Source of the DNA: DATKRB01 sp036501425
GTDB taxonomy: Bacteria > Actinomycetota > Acidimicrobiia > Acidimicrobiales > RAAP-2
Assembly: GCA_036501425.1 (NCBI GenBank)
Contig: DASYAI010000021.1
Location: forward strand, 13,687 to 77,686
Direction: 5' to 3'
Length of the DNA stretch: 64,000 nt
The notes under the pieces are model-generated. The model ran no database searches and was not told the DNA's origin. It saw nothing but the letters and a program-made list of their open reading frames with translations. The position numbers and the translations under genes are program-made. Below are positions 18,046 through 26,007 of the stretch, one piece after another (within the stretch, counting starts at the first letter, position 1; each line of letters starts with the position of its first letter).

Positions 18046-18933
18046 TCAGTCCCCGAGCGACTCGAGCAAGGCGCGCACGAGGGCGGCGAGGGTCGGAGCG
18101 GACTCCGCCGCCACGTCGACGATCTGGTCGCTCGACACGTGCCCCGGGCCGACGCCGGCTGCCGCATTGGTGACCACGGCTAGCCCGAGCACCTCGGCGC
18201 CGAGGTGCCGCGCGGCGATGGCTTCGGTCGCCGCCGACATGCCGACCAGATCGGCGCCGAGGGTGCGCAGCATGCGGATCTCGGCCGGGGTCTCGAAGTG
18301 GGGACCGGGCAGCTGGGCGTACACCCCCTCGGGCAAGGGCGCCTGGCCCTCGGGTCGACCCCCGGCGCCCGGCCGGGCGGCCGCGGCGCCCGCCAGCGCC
18401 CGGAGCCGGGGCGACCAGGCATCGACCAGGTCGACGAAGGGCGTGCCGGCCCGCTCGCCGGGATGGACGCCGGTCAGGGGCGAGCGGCCGGTCAGGTTGA
18501 GGTGGTCGCTGATCGCCACGATCGAGCCGAGGGCGAGGTCGGGTCGGATCGCCCCGGCGGCGCAGGTGAGCACCACCGTGTGGCAGCCCCCGGCGATGGC
18601 GGTGCGCAGGGCGTGGGCGCTCTGGTGCTCGGTGACGCCCTCGTAGAGGTGGGCCCGTCCGGCGGTGACCAGGACCCGACGGGGCCCGATGGGCAACGAC
18701 CACGCCGCGGCGCGATGGCCGAGCCCGGTGAAGCGGGGGAACCCCGGTAGCGTCGAGAGGTCGAGCGTCGGCCCGTCGGCCCCGAGCAGCCGGGCGGCCC
18801 CCGAGAGTCCCGAGCCGAGCACCACCACGACGTCGTGGTGGTCCGAGCCGGTCCGTCGGGCCAGTTCGCGTGCCGCGAGGTGCGAGTGCTCGAAGGGATC
18901 GGAGCTCGGCGGACGGGGCTCGCCGCGCGGCAT
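18046..18933 (-). CDS. punA: Purine nucleoside phosphorylase (class II, trimeric PNP/MTAP family)
   Basis: Phosphorolysis of purine nucleosides to base and (deoxy)ribose-1-phosphate. The product is 295 aa. Motifs: VVLGSGL (phosphate loop), GRAHLYEG, LTCAAGAI, QLPGPHFETPAEIRM with the base-contacting Glu, VGMSAATE, and VVTNAAAG. The Asn in VVTN is the residue that marks 6-oxopurine specificity; methylthioadenosine phosphorylases have Asp there. Inosine/guanosine-type substrates are therefore inferred, possibly including methylthioinosine given the nearby deaminase. It faces rpmA and is divergent from the DtxR gene. The start ATG 18933 has TAGCAT 6 nt upstream and no Shine-Dalgarno sequence. 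Confidence 0.88.
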   Translation of the reverse strand: MPRGEPRPPSSDPFEHSHLAARELARRTGSDHHDVVVVLGSGLSGAARLLGADGPTLDLSTLPGFPRFTGLGHRAAAWSLPIGPRRVLVTAGRAHLYEGVTEHQSAHALRTAIAGGCHTVVLTCAAGAIRPDLALGSIVAISDHLNLTGRSPLTGVHPGERAGTPFVDLVDAWSPRLRALAGAAAARPGAGGRPEGQAPLPEGVYAQLPGPHFETPAEIRMLRTLGADLVGMSAATEAIAARHLGAEVLGLAVVTNAAAGVGPGHVSSDQIVDVAAESAPTLAALVRALLESLGD

Positions 18934-18939
18934 GGCGTC

Positions 18940-18945
18940 ATGCTA
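18940..18945 (-). promoter_or_regulatory. Candidate leaderless -10 (TAGCAT) of punA
   Basis: On the minus strand TAGCAT ends 6 nt before the punA ATG; no ribosome-binding site is present. Confidence 0.4.
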
Positions 18946-19038
18946 CTGGGGTGGTCCCGACCCGCTCCGGGCCCCCGGCGCTGGTGGTCCCGCCCGCCGG
19001 ACGCACCCCCGCTTGCCGACGCCCGCGGGATCGACCGG

Positions 19039-19044
19039 TAGGAT
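19039..19044 (+). promoter_or_regulatory. Candidate leaderless -10 (TAGGAT) of the DtxR-family gene
   Basis: TAGGAT ends 6 nt before GTG 19051; no Shine-Dalgarno sequence is visible. Confidence 0.42.
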
Positions 19045-19050
19045 CGCGGC

Positions 19051-19719
19051 GTGGACGAGGACGGCTTCCATCCCCCGTTGGAGGAGTACCTCGAGACGGT
19101 GCATTCGTTGACCGAGGAAGGGACGCCCGTCATCCAGGCGCGGATCGCCGAGCGCCTGGGCCGCTCCGCCCCGTCGGTGTCCGAGATGCTCGACCGCCTG
19201 GAGGGTGAGGGGTACGTCCGGCGCGACGGGCGGGTCGTGCAGCTGACCGACACCGGCTCCGCGGTCGCCCGCAAGGTGGTGCGCCGGCACCGCCTGGCCG
19301 AGCGCCTTCTGGTCGACGTGATCGGGCTGGAATGGGACAAGGCCCATCTGGAGGCCGGCCGCTGGGAGCACGTGATCTCCGACGACGTCGAGAAGCGGCT
19401 GGTCGTCCTGCTCGGCGATCCGGCCACCTGCCCGCACGGCAACCCGATCCCCGGCTCACGCTCGCCGGTGCCCCCCCGGGTGTCGGTGCCCCTCGCCCGA
19501 GCCGAGCCCGGTCAGACCGTCCGTCTCGAGCGGATCAGCGAGGACGTGGAGCTGGACACCTCGATGCTCACCTACCTGAGCCATCACGGCTTCGTGCCCG
19601 GGGCCGCCGCCGAGGTCTCGAGCCGGGCCCCCGACGGCACGCTGCTGCTCGCGCTGGCCGGCACGTCGGTGGCCTTCGGCCCGAGCCTGGCCAGCCGCCT
19701 GCACGTGTCTGTGGTCTGA
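19051..19719 (+). CDS. DtxR/IdeR/MntR-family metal-dependent regulator
   Basis: Metal-responsive repressor, 222 aa. It has an N-terminal winged helix (QARIAERLGRSAPSVSEMLDRL), a dimerisation/metal domain (about 65-140) and a C-terminal SH3/FeoA-like domain (about 150-222). The ancillary-site residues His80, Glu84 and His99 match those of DtxR. The primary site is unusual: the DtxR Cys102 position is Gly103 in EAGRWEHV, and the Met10 position is Glu12, while Glu106-His107 are kept. Glu12 and Glu15 resemble the acidic MntR ligands. The metal preference is therefore unclear. It is likely co-transcribed with the downstream deaminase (22 nt gap). Confidence 0.85.
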   Translation: MDEDGFHPPLEEYLETVHSLTEEGTPVIQARIAERLGRSAPSVSEMLDRLEGEGYVRRDGRVVQLTDTGSAVARKVVRRHRLAERLLVDVIGLEWDKAHLEAGRWEHVISDDVEKRLVVLLGDPATCPHGNPIPGSRSPVPPRVSVPLARAEPGQTVRLERISEDVELDTSMLTYLSHHGFVPGAAAEVSSRAPDGTLLLALAGTSVAFGPSLASRLHVSVV

Positions 19720-19741
19720 AGCGCTCGGTCGTCGAGGCCCC

Positions 19742-21079
19742 GTGAGCTCGGTGGACCAGTCCACGCTGCGGCTGACCGCCGACGTGGTGCTCACGGTGGA
19801 CGACGAGCAGCGCGTCCATCGTCCCGGCGTGGTCGACCTGGCCGACGGTCGGATCACCTGGGTCGGACCGCGCGCCGACGCCCCCCCGTCGGGCGTCCCC
19901 GAGCTGGTCGTGGGCGGCTTGCTCATGCCGGGCCTGGTGAACACCCACGGGCACACCCCCATGACCCTGCTCCGGGGCCCCGGTGACGGGCTTCCCCTCC
20001 GGCGCTGGCTGGAGGAGTCGATCTGGCCCCGCGAGGCGGCGCTCACCGACGAGGACGTCTACTGGGGGATGCTCCTCGGAGCCGAGGAGCTGTTGCGCTG
20101 TGGCGTCACCACGTCCTGCGAGATGTACCTGCACAACCGGGCCCTCGCCGCCGCGGTGTTCGACGCCGGGTTGCGGGCGGTGCTGACGCCGGGGATCTTC
20201 GACCTCCCCGGGGCGGGCCCGGAGGCCGAGTGGCAGTGCCTGCTCGAGTCCGCCGCCGCGTTGCACGACGACCTGCACGTCGACGGAGGGCTGGTGGAGG
20301 TGGGCTTCGGCCCGCACTCGGCCTACGCCGTCCCGGCGGACGGCTTGGTCGCGACGGCCAAGCTCGCGCAGCAGCTCGGCGCCCTGGTGCACGTCCATGT
20401 GGCCGAGACGATCGAGGAGGAGCGCCGGGTGGGGGCGCGCCACGGGTGCAGCTCGCCCGAGCTGCTGGCCCGGCTCGGGGTCCTCGACGGTCCGGTGCTG
20501 GCCGCCCACTCGGTGTGGCTCGCCCCCCGGGACCTCGACCTGCTGGCCGAGCACGACGTGGCGGTGGCCCACTGCCCGCAGAGCAACGGCAAGCTGGGCA
20601 GCGGCGTGGCTCGGGTGGGCGAGATGCTCGGGCGGGGCATCAGGGTCGGGCTGGGCACCGATGGCCCGGCGTCCAACGACAACCTCGACCTGTGGGAGGA
20701 GCTCCGCCTGGCGCCGCTGCTGGCCCGCGGGGTGGCCGCCGATCCGGGCGCGATGACGGCGTGGCAGGCCCTCCGGTTGGCCACGCGCGGCGGGGCCGAT
20801 GCACTGGGCCTGGCCGCCGGCAGCCTCGAGGTGGGGCGCCACGCCGACGTGATCCGCCTCGAGCTGGCCGATGCCGCCTTCACCCCCGCGCTCAGCACGG
20901 AGGAGCTGGTCGCGCACCTGGTGTGGGGAGCCTCGAGCCGCCACGTGACCGACGTGTGGGTGGCCGGTCGGCAGGTGGTCGCCGGCAGTCGTTGCACCAG
21001 CGTCGACGCGGGTCGTGCCCGCGACGAGGTGACCCGTCGGGCCCACCGGCTCTTCGAGACGGCCCGGCGCGGGGCCTGA
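19742..21079 (+). CDS. Amidohydrolase, MTA/SAH deaminase-like
   Basis: Metal-dependent hydrolase of the 5'-methylthioadenosine/S-adenosylhomocysteine deaminase family, 445 aa. Motifs in order: metal-binding NTHGHTPM (HxH, about residues 67-74), the GVTTSCEMY strand, HVHVAETIEEE with the third His, VAHCPQSNGKLGSG, and the catalytic LGTDGPASNDNLDL. The family converts adenosyl compounds to inosyl compounds and releases ammonia; related chlorohydrolases are the main alternative. With the adjacent 6-oxopurine-type phosphorylase it could form a deaminate-then-phosphorolyse salvage route (inference). GTG 19742 was chosen, with GAGG just upstream. Confidence 0.82.
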   Translation: MSSVDQSTLRLTADVVLTVDDEQRVHRPGVVDLADGRITWVGPRADAPPSGVPELVVGGLLMPGLVNTHGHTPMTLLRGPGDGLPLRRWLEESIWPREAALTDEDVYWGMLLGAEELLRCGVTTSCEMYLHNRALAAAVFDAGLRAVLTPGIFDLPGAGPEAEWQCLLESAAALHDDLHVDGGLVEVGFGPHSAYAVPADGLVATAKLAQQLGALVHVHVAETIEEERRVGARHGCSSPELLARLGVLDGPVLAAHSVWLAPRDLDLLAEHDVAVAHCPQSNGKLGSGVARVGEMLGRGIRVGLGTDGPASNDNLDLWEELRLAPLLARGVAADPGAMTAWQALRLATRGGADALGLAAGSLEVGRHADVIRLELADAAFTPALSTEELVAHLVWGASSRHVTDVWVAGRQVVAGSRCTSVDAGRARDEVTRRAHRLFETARRGA

Positions 21080-21089
21080 CCCGCCCGCG

Positions 21090-22526
21090 ATGGCCGGTTT
21101 CGTCGACGAGGCCCAGCTCCACGCCAAGGCGGGCGACGGGGGCGCCGGCGCGGTGTCGTTCCGCCGCGAGGCCCACGTGGACCGGGGTGGCCCCGACGGT
21201 GGGGACGGGGGCCGGGGCGGGGACGTGTGGCTGGAGGCGACGCTCCGGCAGGCCTCGCTGCTCGGCTTCAAGGACCATCCCCACCGGCGAGCGGTCGACG
21301 GGGGTCACGGCTCGGGCAAGCGCCGCCACGGCTCGCGGGGCCCGGACCTGACGGTGGGCGTGCCCGTGGGCACGGTGGTGCGCGACGCCGAAGGGTCGCT
21401 GCTGTGCGACCTGACCCGGGTCGGCGACCGGTGGCTGGCGGCGGAGGGGGGCCGCGGCGGTCAGGGCAACGCCCGGTTCCTCAGCAACCGGCGCCGGGCC
21501 CCGGCGTTCGCCGAGCAGGGCGAGACGGGCGAGGAGCGATGGCTCAACCTCGAGTTGAAGTTGATGGCCGACGTGGCGCTGGTGGGGTTCCCGAACGTGG
21601 GGAAGTCCACCTTGATCTCGAGGATCTCGGCGGCCAAGCCCAAGATCGCCGACTACCCCTTCACCACCCTCCAGCCGCATCTCGGCGTCGTCCGGGTCGG
21701 CACCCGCTCCGGCGACGACGGGGTGGAGATGGTGGTGGCCGACGTCCCCGGTCTGGTGGAAGGGGCTGCCGAGGGTCGGGGGCTGGGCCACCGCTTCCTC
21801 CGCCACGTGGAGCGGGCGCGGGTGCTGCTGGTCCTGTTGGACCTGGCGCCGGTGGCCGAGCGGCCGGCGGCGGAGCAGCTCGACGTGCTCCTGCGCGAGC
21901 TCGAGCGGTACCAGCCGGACCTGCTCGATCGGCCTCGGCTGGTGGTGGGGTCGCGGGCCGACCTCGTCGAGCCCGGGCGCGCCGAGCGGACCGCCGCCGT
22001 CGCCGGCCTCACCGCCACCGCCGCCGGCCTCACCGCCGTCACCGGTGGATCCGCTCCGCTGGCCACGATGTCCGCCGTGACCGGCGCCGGGCTGCCCGAG
22101 CTGCTGGCTCGGCTGGCCGAGGTGGTCGGCGCGGCGCGAGCCCGCGAGGCGGCGGCCGGGGCGGGCGGCGGGCTGACGGTGCACCGCCCGCAGCCCGAGG
22201 GGATCGGGGTGGAGCGGGTGGCCCCGGGCATCTGGGAGCTCACCGGCCGGGCGGCCGCCCGGGCGGTGAGCTTTTCGGACCTCGGCGACGACGGGGCACT
22301 GGCCGAGGCGATGCGCCGCCTGCGCCGCCTGGGGGTCGACCGCACCCTGTCGAGAGCCGGAGCCCACGACGGCGATGAGGTGAGGGTGGGGGGGGTCAGC
22401 TTCAACTGGTACCGGGACGCGACGGCGATGGGCCTGGACCCGGCGCCCACCAGCGTCGAGACCGGCTGGACCCCCCGCCGCACCCGCCGGCGGGCCGATC
22501 GCCCGGCGCCGGGCTCGGGACGATGA
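21090..22526 (+). CDS. obgE: Obg GTPase
   Basis: Ribosome-associated GTPase in late 50S assembly and stress control. The product is 478 aa. The glycine-rich Obg fold comes first (residues 1-160, e.g. GGPDGGDGGRGGDVW), then the G domain with G1 GFPNVGKS from residue 167, DYPFTTLQPHLG (G2), DVPGLVEGA (G3), and a C-terminal OCT-like domain (about 370-450). It overlaps proB by four bases (ATGA). It is normally adjacent to rpmA, and here lies 3.1 kb away. Confidence 0.95.
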   Translation: MAGFVDEAQLHAKAGDGGAGAVSFRREAHVDRGGPDGGDGGRGGDVWLEATLRQASLLGFKDHPHRRAVDGGHGSGKRRHGSRGPDLTVGVPVGTVVRDAEGSLLCDLTRVGDRWLAAEGGRGGQGNARFLSNRRRAPAFAEQGETGEERWLNLELKLMADVALVGFPNVGKSTLISRISAAKPKIADYPFTTLQPHLGVVRVGTRSGDDGVEMVVADVPGLVEGAAEGRGLGHRFLRHVERARVLLVLLDLAPVAERPAAEQLDVLLRELERYQPDLLDRPRLVVGSRADLVEPGRAERTAAVAGLTATAAGLTAVTGGSAPLATMSAVTGAGLPELLARLAEVVGAARAREAAAGAGGGLTVHRPQPEGIGVERVAPGIWELTGRAAARAVSFSDLGDDGALAEAMRRLRRLGVDRTLSRAGAHDGDEVRVGGVSFNWYRDATAMGLDPAPTSVETGWTPRRTRRRADRPAPGSGR

Positions 22527-23680
22527 GCGGCGGCCGCCTCCCCGGGCCGGCCCTCGGCCTCGGGACCGTCGAGGGGTCCGCGGCCGGGCCGCCGATCGTG
22601 GTCAAGGTCGGGTCGTCCTCGGTCACCACCCCCGACGGCCACGTCGCGGCCGAGCTGATCGGCCAGCTGTGTGCCCAGATCGCCGCCATCGGGGCGACCG
22701 GCCGGCCGGTCGTGGTGGTGAGCTCGGGGGCGATCGCCGCCGGGTGGTCGGCGCTCGGGCGCCCGGGTCCCCGCCCGTCGGACCCGGCGGTCCTCCAGGC
22801 GGTGTCGGCGGTGGGCCAGCACCGGCTCATGAAGGCCTGGCAGGACGGCCTGGCGCCCCACGGCCTCCTCGCCGGCCAGGTGCTCCTCGACCCGCTCGAC
22901 CTCGGGCACCGGCGCCAGTACCTCCACGCCCGCCAGACGCTGTCCCACCTGCTCGAGCTGGGCGTGGTGCCGGTGGTGAACGAGAACGACGCGGTGGCGG
23001 ACGAGGAGATCCGGTTCGGGGACAACGACCGGCTCGCCGCGCTGGTGGCCCACCTGGTGCGGGCCGAGCTGCTGATCCTGCTCACCGATGCCCCGGGGCT
23101 GCTCACCGCCGATCCGCGGGTAGCCGCCGGCGCCTCGCTGATCGAGGAGGTGGTCGAGATCGACCACCGGCACTTCGCCGTGGCCGGGGGGGCCGGCTCG
23201 AGCGTCGGCAGCGGGGGCATGGCGTCCAAGCTGGCCGCGGCCAAGATCGCCACCTGGTCGGGGGTCCGGGCGGTGATCGCCGACGCCTCGAGGCGAGACG
23301 TCCTGGCGTCGGGGATCGCCGGGGAGCCGGGCGTGGGCACCGTCTTCCGGCCCCGGGCGCGCCGGCTGCCGGCGCGCAAGCTGTGGATCGCCTTCGCCAC
23401 CAGCTCGGCCGGTGCGCTGGTGGTCGACGCCGGGGCCCGGCGGGCGGTGGTCGACGACGGCCGCTCGCTGCTGGCCGCCGGAGTCCGCACGGTGGGCGGC
23501 TCCTTTGTCGCCGACGACGCGGTGGAGATCGTGGGCCTCGACGGGCAGGTGTTCGCCAAGGGCCTGGTCCGGGTGCCCTCGGCCCGGGCCGAGGAGTGGG
23601 TGGGCCGGCGCTCCGAGGCGCTGCCGAGCGACCTGCCCTCCGAGGTGGTCCACCGGGACGATCTCGTCGTCCTCGCTTGA
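22523..23680 (+). CDS. proB: Glutamate 5-kinase with PUA domain
   Basis: First step of proline synthesis: ATP-dependent phosphorylation of L-glutamate. The product is 385 aa. The kinase domain contains VVKVGSSSVT, VVVSSGAIAAG, NENDAVADEEIRFGDNDRLAALVA and GGMASKLAAAKIA. The last 75 residues form a PUA domain (LVVDAGARRAV...GLVRV). The first 25 residues are an unconserved Gly/Pro-rich extension. It starts within the obgE stop (ATGA). proA follows 59 nt later. Confidence 0.95.
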   Translation: MSGGRLPGPALGLGTVEGSAAGPPIVVKVGSSSVTTPDGHVAAELIGQLCAQIAAIGATGRPVVVVSSGAIAAGWSALGRPGPRPSDPAVLQAVSAVGQHRLMKAWQDGLAPHGLLAGQVLLDPLDLGHRRQYLHARQTLSHLLELGVVPVVNENDAVADEEIRFGDNDRLAALVAHLVRAELLILLTDAPGLLTADPRVAAGASLIEEVVEIDHRHFAVAGGAGSSVGSGGMASKLAAAKIATWSGVRAVIADASRRDVLASGIAGEPGVGTVFRPRARRLPARKLWIAFATSSAGALVVDAGARRAVVDDGRSLLAAGVRTVGGSFVADDAVEIVGLDGQVFAKGLVRVPSARAEEWVGRRSEALPSDLPSEVVHRDDLVVLA

Positions 23681-23726
23681 GCAGGCCGAACGGGCTGCCC
23701 ACGGGCTGCTCTGCCGGCGCCCGCGG

Positions 23727-23732
23727 TAGGCT
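23727..23732 (+). promoter_or_regulatory. Candidate leaderless -10 (TAGGCT) of proA
   Basis: TAGGCT ends 7 nt before the proA GTG; no Shine-Dalgarno sequence is seen. Confidence 0.45.
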
Positions 23733-23739
23733 CTCGGCC

Positions 23740-24987
23740 GTGCAACCGTCCGACCTCGGGGACCTGGCGCGGCGCGTGCGCGTCGCGTCGCGCCAGATCG
23801 CCGGCGCGTCCTCGGCGGTGCGGGACGAGGCCCTGCGGACGGCGGCCGACCTGTTGACGGGCGCCGGGCGGACGGTGCTCGATGCCAATGCCGCCGATCT
23901 CGACGAGGCGCGCCGCGCCGGCGCCGATCCGACCAGCCTGGACCGCCTGGCCCTCGACGAGGGGCGCATCACCGCCATGGCCGACGCCCTCCGGGCGGTC
24001 GCCGCGCTCGACGACCCGCTGGGCGAGGTGGTCGCCGGCGGGGTGCGGCCCAACGGGCTGCGGGTCCAGCGGGTGCGGGTGCCGCTGGGCGTGGTCGGGG
24101 TCATCTACGAGAACCGGCCGAACGTCACCACCGACGCCGCCGCCCTGTGCCTGAAGGCGGGCAACGCCGCCTTCCTGCGCGGCTCGGCGTCGGCCCTGCG
24201 CTCCAACCTGGCGTTGGTGGGGGTCCTGCGCGAAGCGGTGACCAAGGCCGGCCTGCCGCCCGACGTGGTGGCGCTGGTGGAGGCGCCCGGCCACGAGGTG
24301 GCGGTGGCCTTCATGCGGTTGCGGGGCCTGGTGGACTGCCTGATCCCCCGGGGGGGCCCGGGGCTCGTGGCCACCATGGTCGAGCAGGCGACGGTGCCCT
24401 ACGTGCTGGACGGCGCCGGCAACTGCCACGTCTACGTGGACCGGGCGGCCGACCTGGCCATGGCGGGGGAGATCGTGCTGAACGCCAAGACGCAGCGACC
24501 CGGCGTCTGCAACGCGGCCGAGTCGCTGCTGGTCCACCGGGACGTGGCCGATCGGTTCCTGCCCGCCGTCTCCTCGCTGCTCGAAGGGGTGGACCTGGTC
24601 GGTGACGAGGCCGCCCGGAAGCTCGTCCCGACCATGGGCGCGGCGAGCGACGACGACTTCGCCGCCGAGTTCTTGGGGATGAAGCTGAGCGTGGCGGTGG
24701 TCGACGGCCTCGACCAGGCGATCGAGCACATCGCCCGGTTCGGCTCGGGCCACTCGGAAGCCATCGTCACCGGCGACCTTGCCGCCGCCGAGCGGTTCGT
24801 GCGCGAAGTCGACGCGGCCGCCGTGCTCGTCAACGCCTCGACCCGCTTCGTCGACGGGTACGAGCTCGGCCTGGGGGCCGAGGTGGGCATCTCGACCCAG
24901 AAACTGCACGCCCGGGGGCCCATGGGGCTGCGGGAGCTGACCAGTGTGAAGTGGATCGTACGAGGAGAGGGGCAGGTTCGCAGGTGA
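23740..24987 (+). CDS. proA: Gamma-glutamyl phosphate reductase
   Basis: NADPH-dependent second step of proline synthesis, giving glutamate-5-semialdehyde. The product is 415 aa. An aldehyde-dehydrogenase-like fold is indicated by VIYENRPNVTTDAAALCLKAGN, the catalytic Cys257 in QRPGVCNAAE and the C-terminal ARGPMGLRELTSVKW. GTG 23740 gives a normal family length; longer upstream frames would run through proB. The stop overlaps the MoxR gene start (GTGA). Confidence 0.95.
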   Translation: MQPSDLGDLARRVRVASRQIAGASSAVRDEALRTAADLLTGAGRTVLDANAADLDEARRAGADPTSLDRLALDEGRITAMADALRAVAALDDPLGEVVAGGVRPNGLRVQRVRVPLGVVGVIYENRPNVTTDAAALCLKAGNAAFLRGSASALRSNLALVGVLREAVTKAGLPPDVVALVEAPGHEVAVAFMRLRGLVDCLIPRGGPGLVATMVEQATVPYVLDGAGNCHVYVDRAADLAMAGEIVLNAKTQRPGVCNAAESLLVHRDVADRFLPAVSSLLEGVDLVGDEAARKLVPTMGAASDDDFAAEFLGMKLSVAVVDGLDQAIEHIARFGSGHSEAIVTGDLAAAERFVREVDAAAVLVNASTRFVDGYELGLGAEVGISTQKLHARGPMGLRELTSVKWIVRGEGQVRR

Positions 24988-25991
24988 GCCAGGTGAGCAC
25001 AGCATCCGATTCGAAGGGCCCGCCGGACGGCGGCCCGGGGCCCGGCGGGGGAGCCGAGGCGCTCGGCCTGCCCGACGTGGGTCCGGCGCGCTTCGCGTCG
25101 GTGGCCGAGGTCCGCCAGGGGCTGGCCGACGTCAAATACCTGGCCGACGAGGGGATCGCCGGCGTGGTCCACCTGGCCGACCGGCTCGGCAAGCCGGTGC
25201 TGGTGGAGGGTCCGGCCGGTACCGGCAAGACCCAGCTGGCCAAATCGGTCGCCGAGCTGACCGGCAGCCGTCTGATCCGGCTCCAGTGCTACGAGGGCCT
25301 CGACGAGTCCAAGGCGCTCTACGAGTGGAACTACCGCAAGCAGCTCCTGCGCATCCAGGCGGGCAACCTGGCGGCGACCTCGGGCGACGTGCCCGACGAG
25401 CCGGGCGGGGGTCGGCCCACCTGGGGCGAGCTGGAGGAGGACATCTTCTCCGAGGAGTTCCTGCTGCCCCGACCCCTGCTCGAGGCCATCCGGTCCGAGG
25501 AGTCGGTGGTGCTGCTCATCGACGAGGTCGACCGGGTGGAGCTGGAGACCGAGGCCCTGATGCTCGAGATCCTCTCCGAGTACCAGGTGTCGATCCCCGA
25601 GCTCGGTACGGTGCGCGCCACCCGGCTGCCGCTGGTCTTCCTCACCTCCAACAACACCCGCGAGTTGTCCGAGGCCCTCAAGCGGCGCTGCCTGTACCTC
25701 CACGTCGACTACCCCGACCTCGACCGCGAGCGCGAGATCGTCCGCACCCGGGTGCCGGGGATCAGCGAGGAGCTGGCCGACCAGGTGGCCCGGATCGTGC
25801 GGTCGCTGCGGACCCTCGAGCTGCGCAAGGCGCCCTCGGTGTCCGAGACCCTCGACTGGGCCCGGACCCTGGTGGTGCTGGGGGTCGAGTCGGTCGACGC
25901 CGCCCAGGCACGCGACACGCTGCACATCTTGCTCAAGTACCAGACCGACATCGAGCGGGCGGCCAAGGAACTGCTGTCCGCCGAAGCCTGA
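24984..25991 (+). CDS. MoxR-family AAA+ ATPase
   Basis: ATPase of the MoxR/CoxD type that works with a VWA protein to remodel or mature protein complexes. The product is 335 aa. It shows Walker A VEGPAGTGKTQLAKS (about residues 74-88), Walker B VVLLIDEVDRVE (about 172-183), and sensor LVFLTSNNTREL. The first 40 residues are a Gly/Pro-rich leader. GTG 24984 overlaps the proA stop, with GAGGAGAGG somewhat upstream; an in-frame GTG at 24993 is possible. The downstream VWA gene is the expected partner. The substrate is unknown, and no CO-dehydrogenase genes are nearby. Confidence 0.88.
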   Translation: MSQVSTASDSKGPPDGGPGPGGGAEALGLPDVGPARFASVAEVRQGLADVKYLADEGIAGVVHLADRLGKPVLVEGPAGTGKTQLAKSVAELTGSRLIRLQCYEGLDESKALYEWNYRKQLLRIQAGNLAATSGDVPDEPGGGRPTWGELEEDIFSEEFLLPRPLLEAIRSEESVVLLIDEVDRVELETEALMLEILSEYQVSIPELGTVRATRLPLVFLTSNNTRELSEALKRRCLYLHVDYPDLDREREIVRTRVPGISEELADQVARIVRSLRTLELRKAPSVSETLDWARTLVVLGVESVDAAQARDTLHILLKYQTDIERAAKELLSAEA

Positions 25992-26007
25992 GCCCGGGCC
26001 CACCCCG

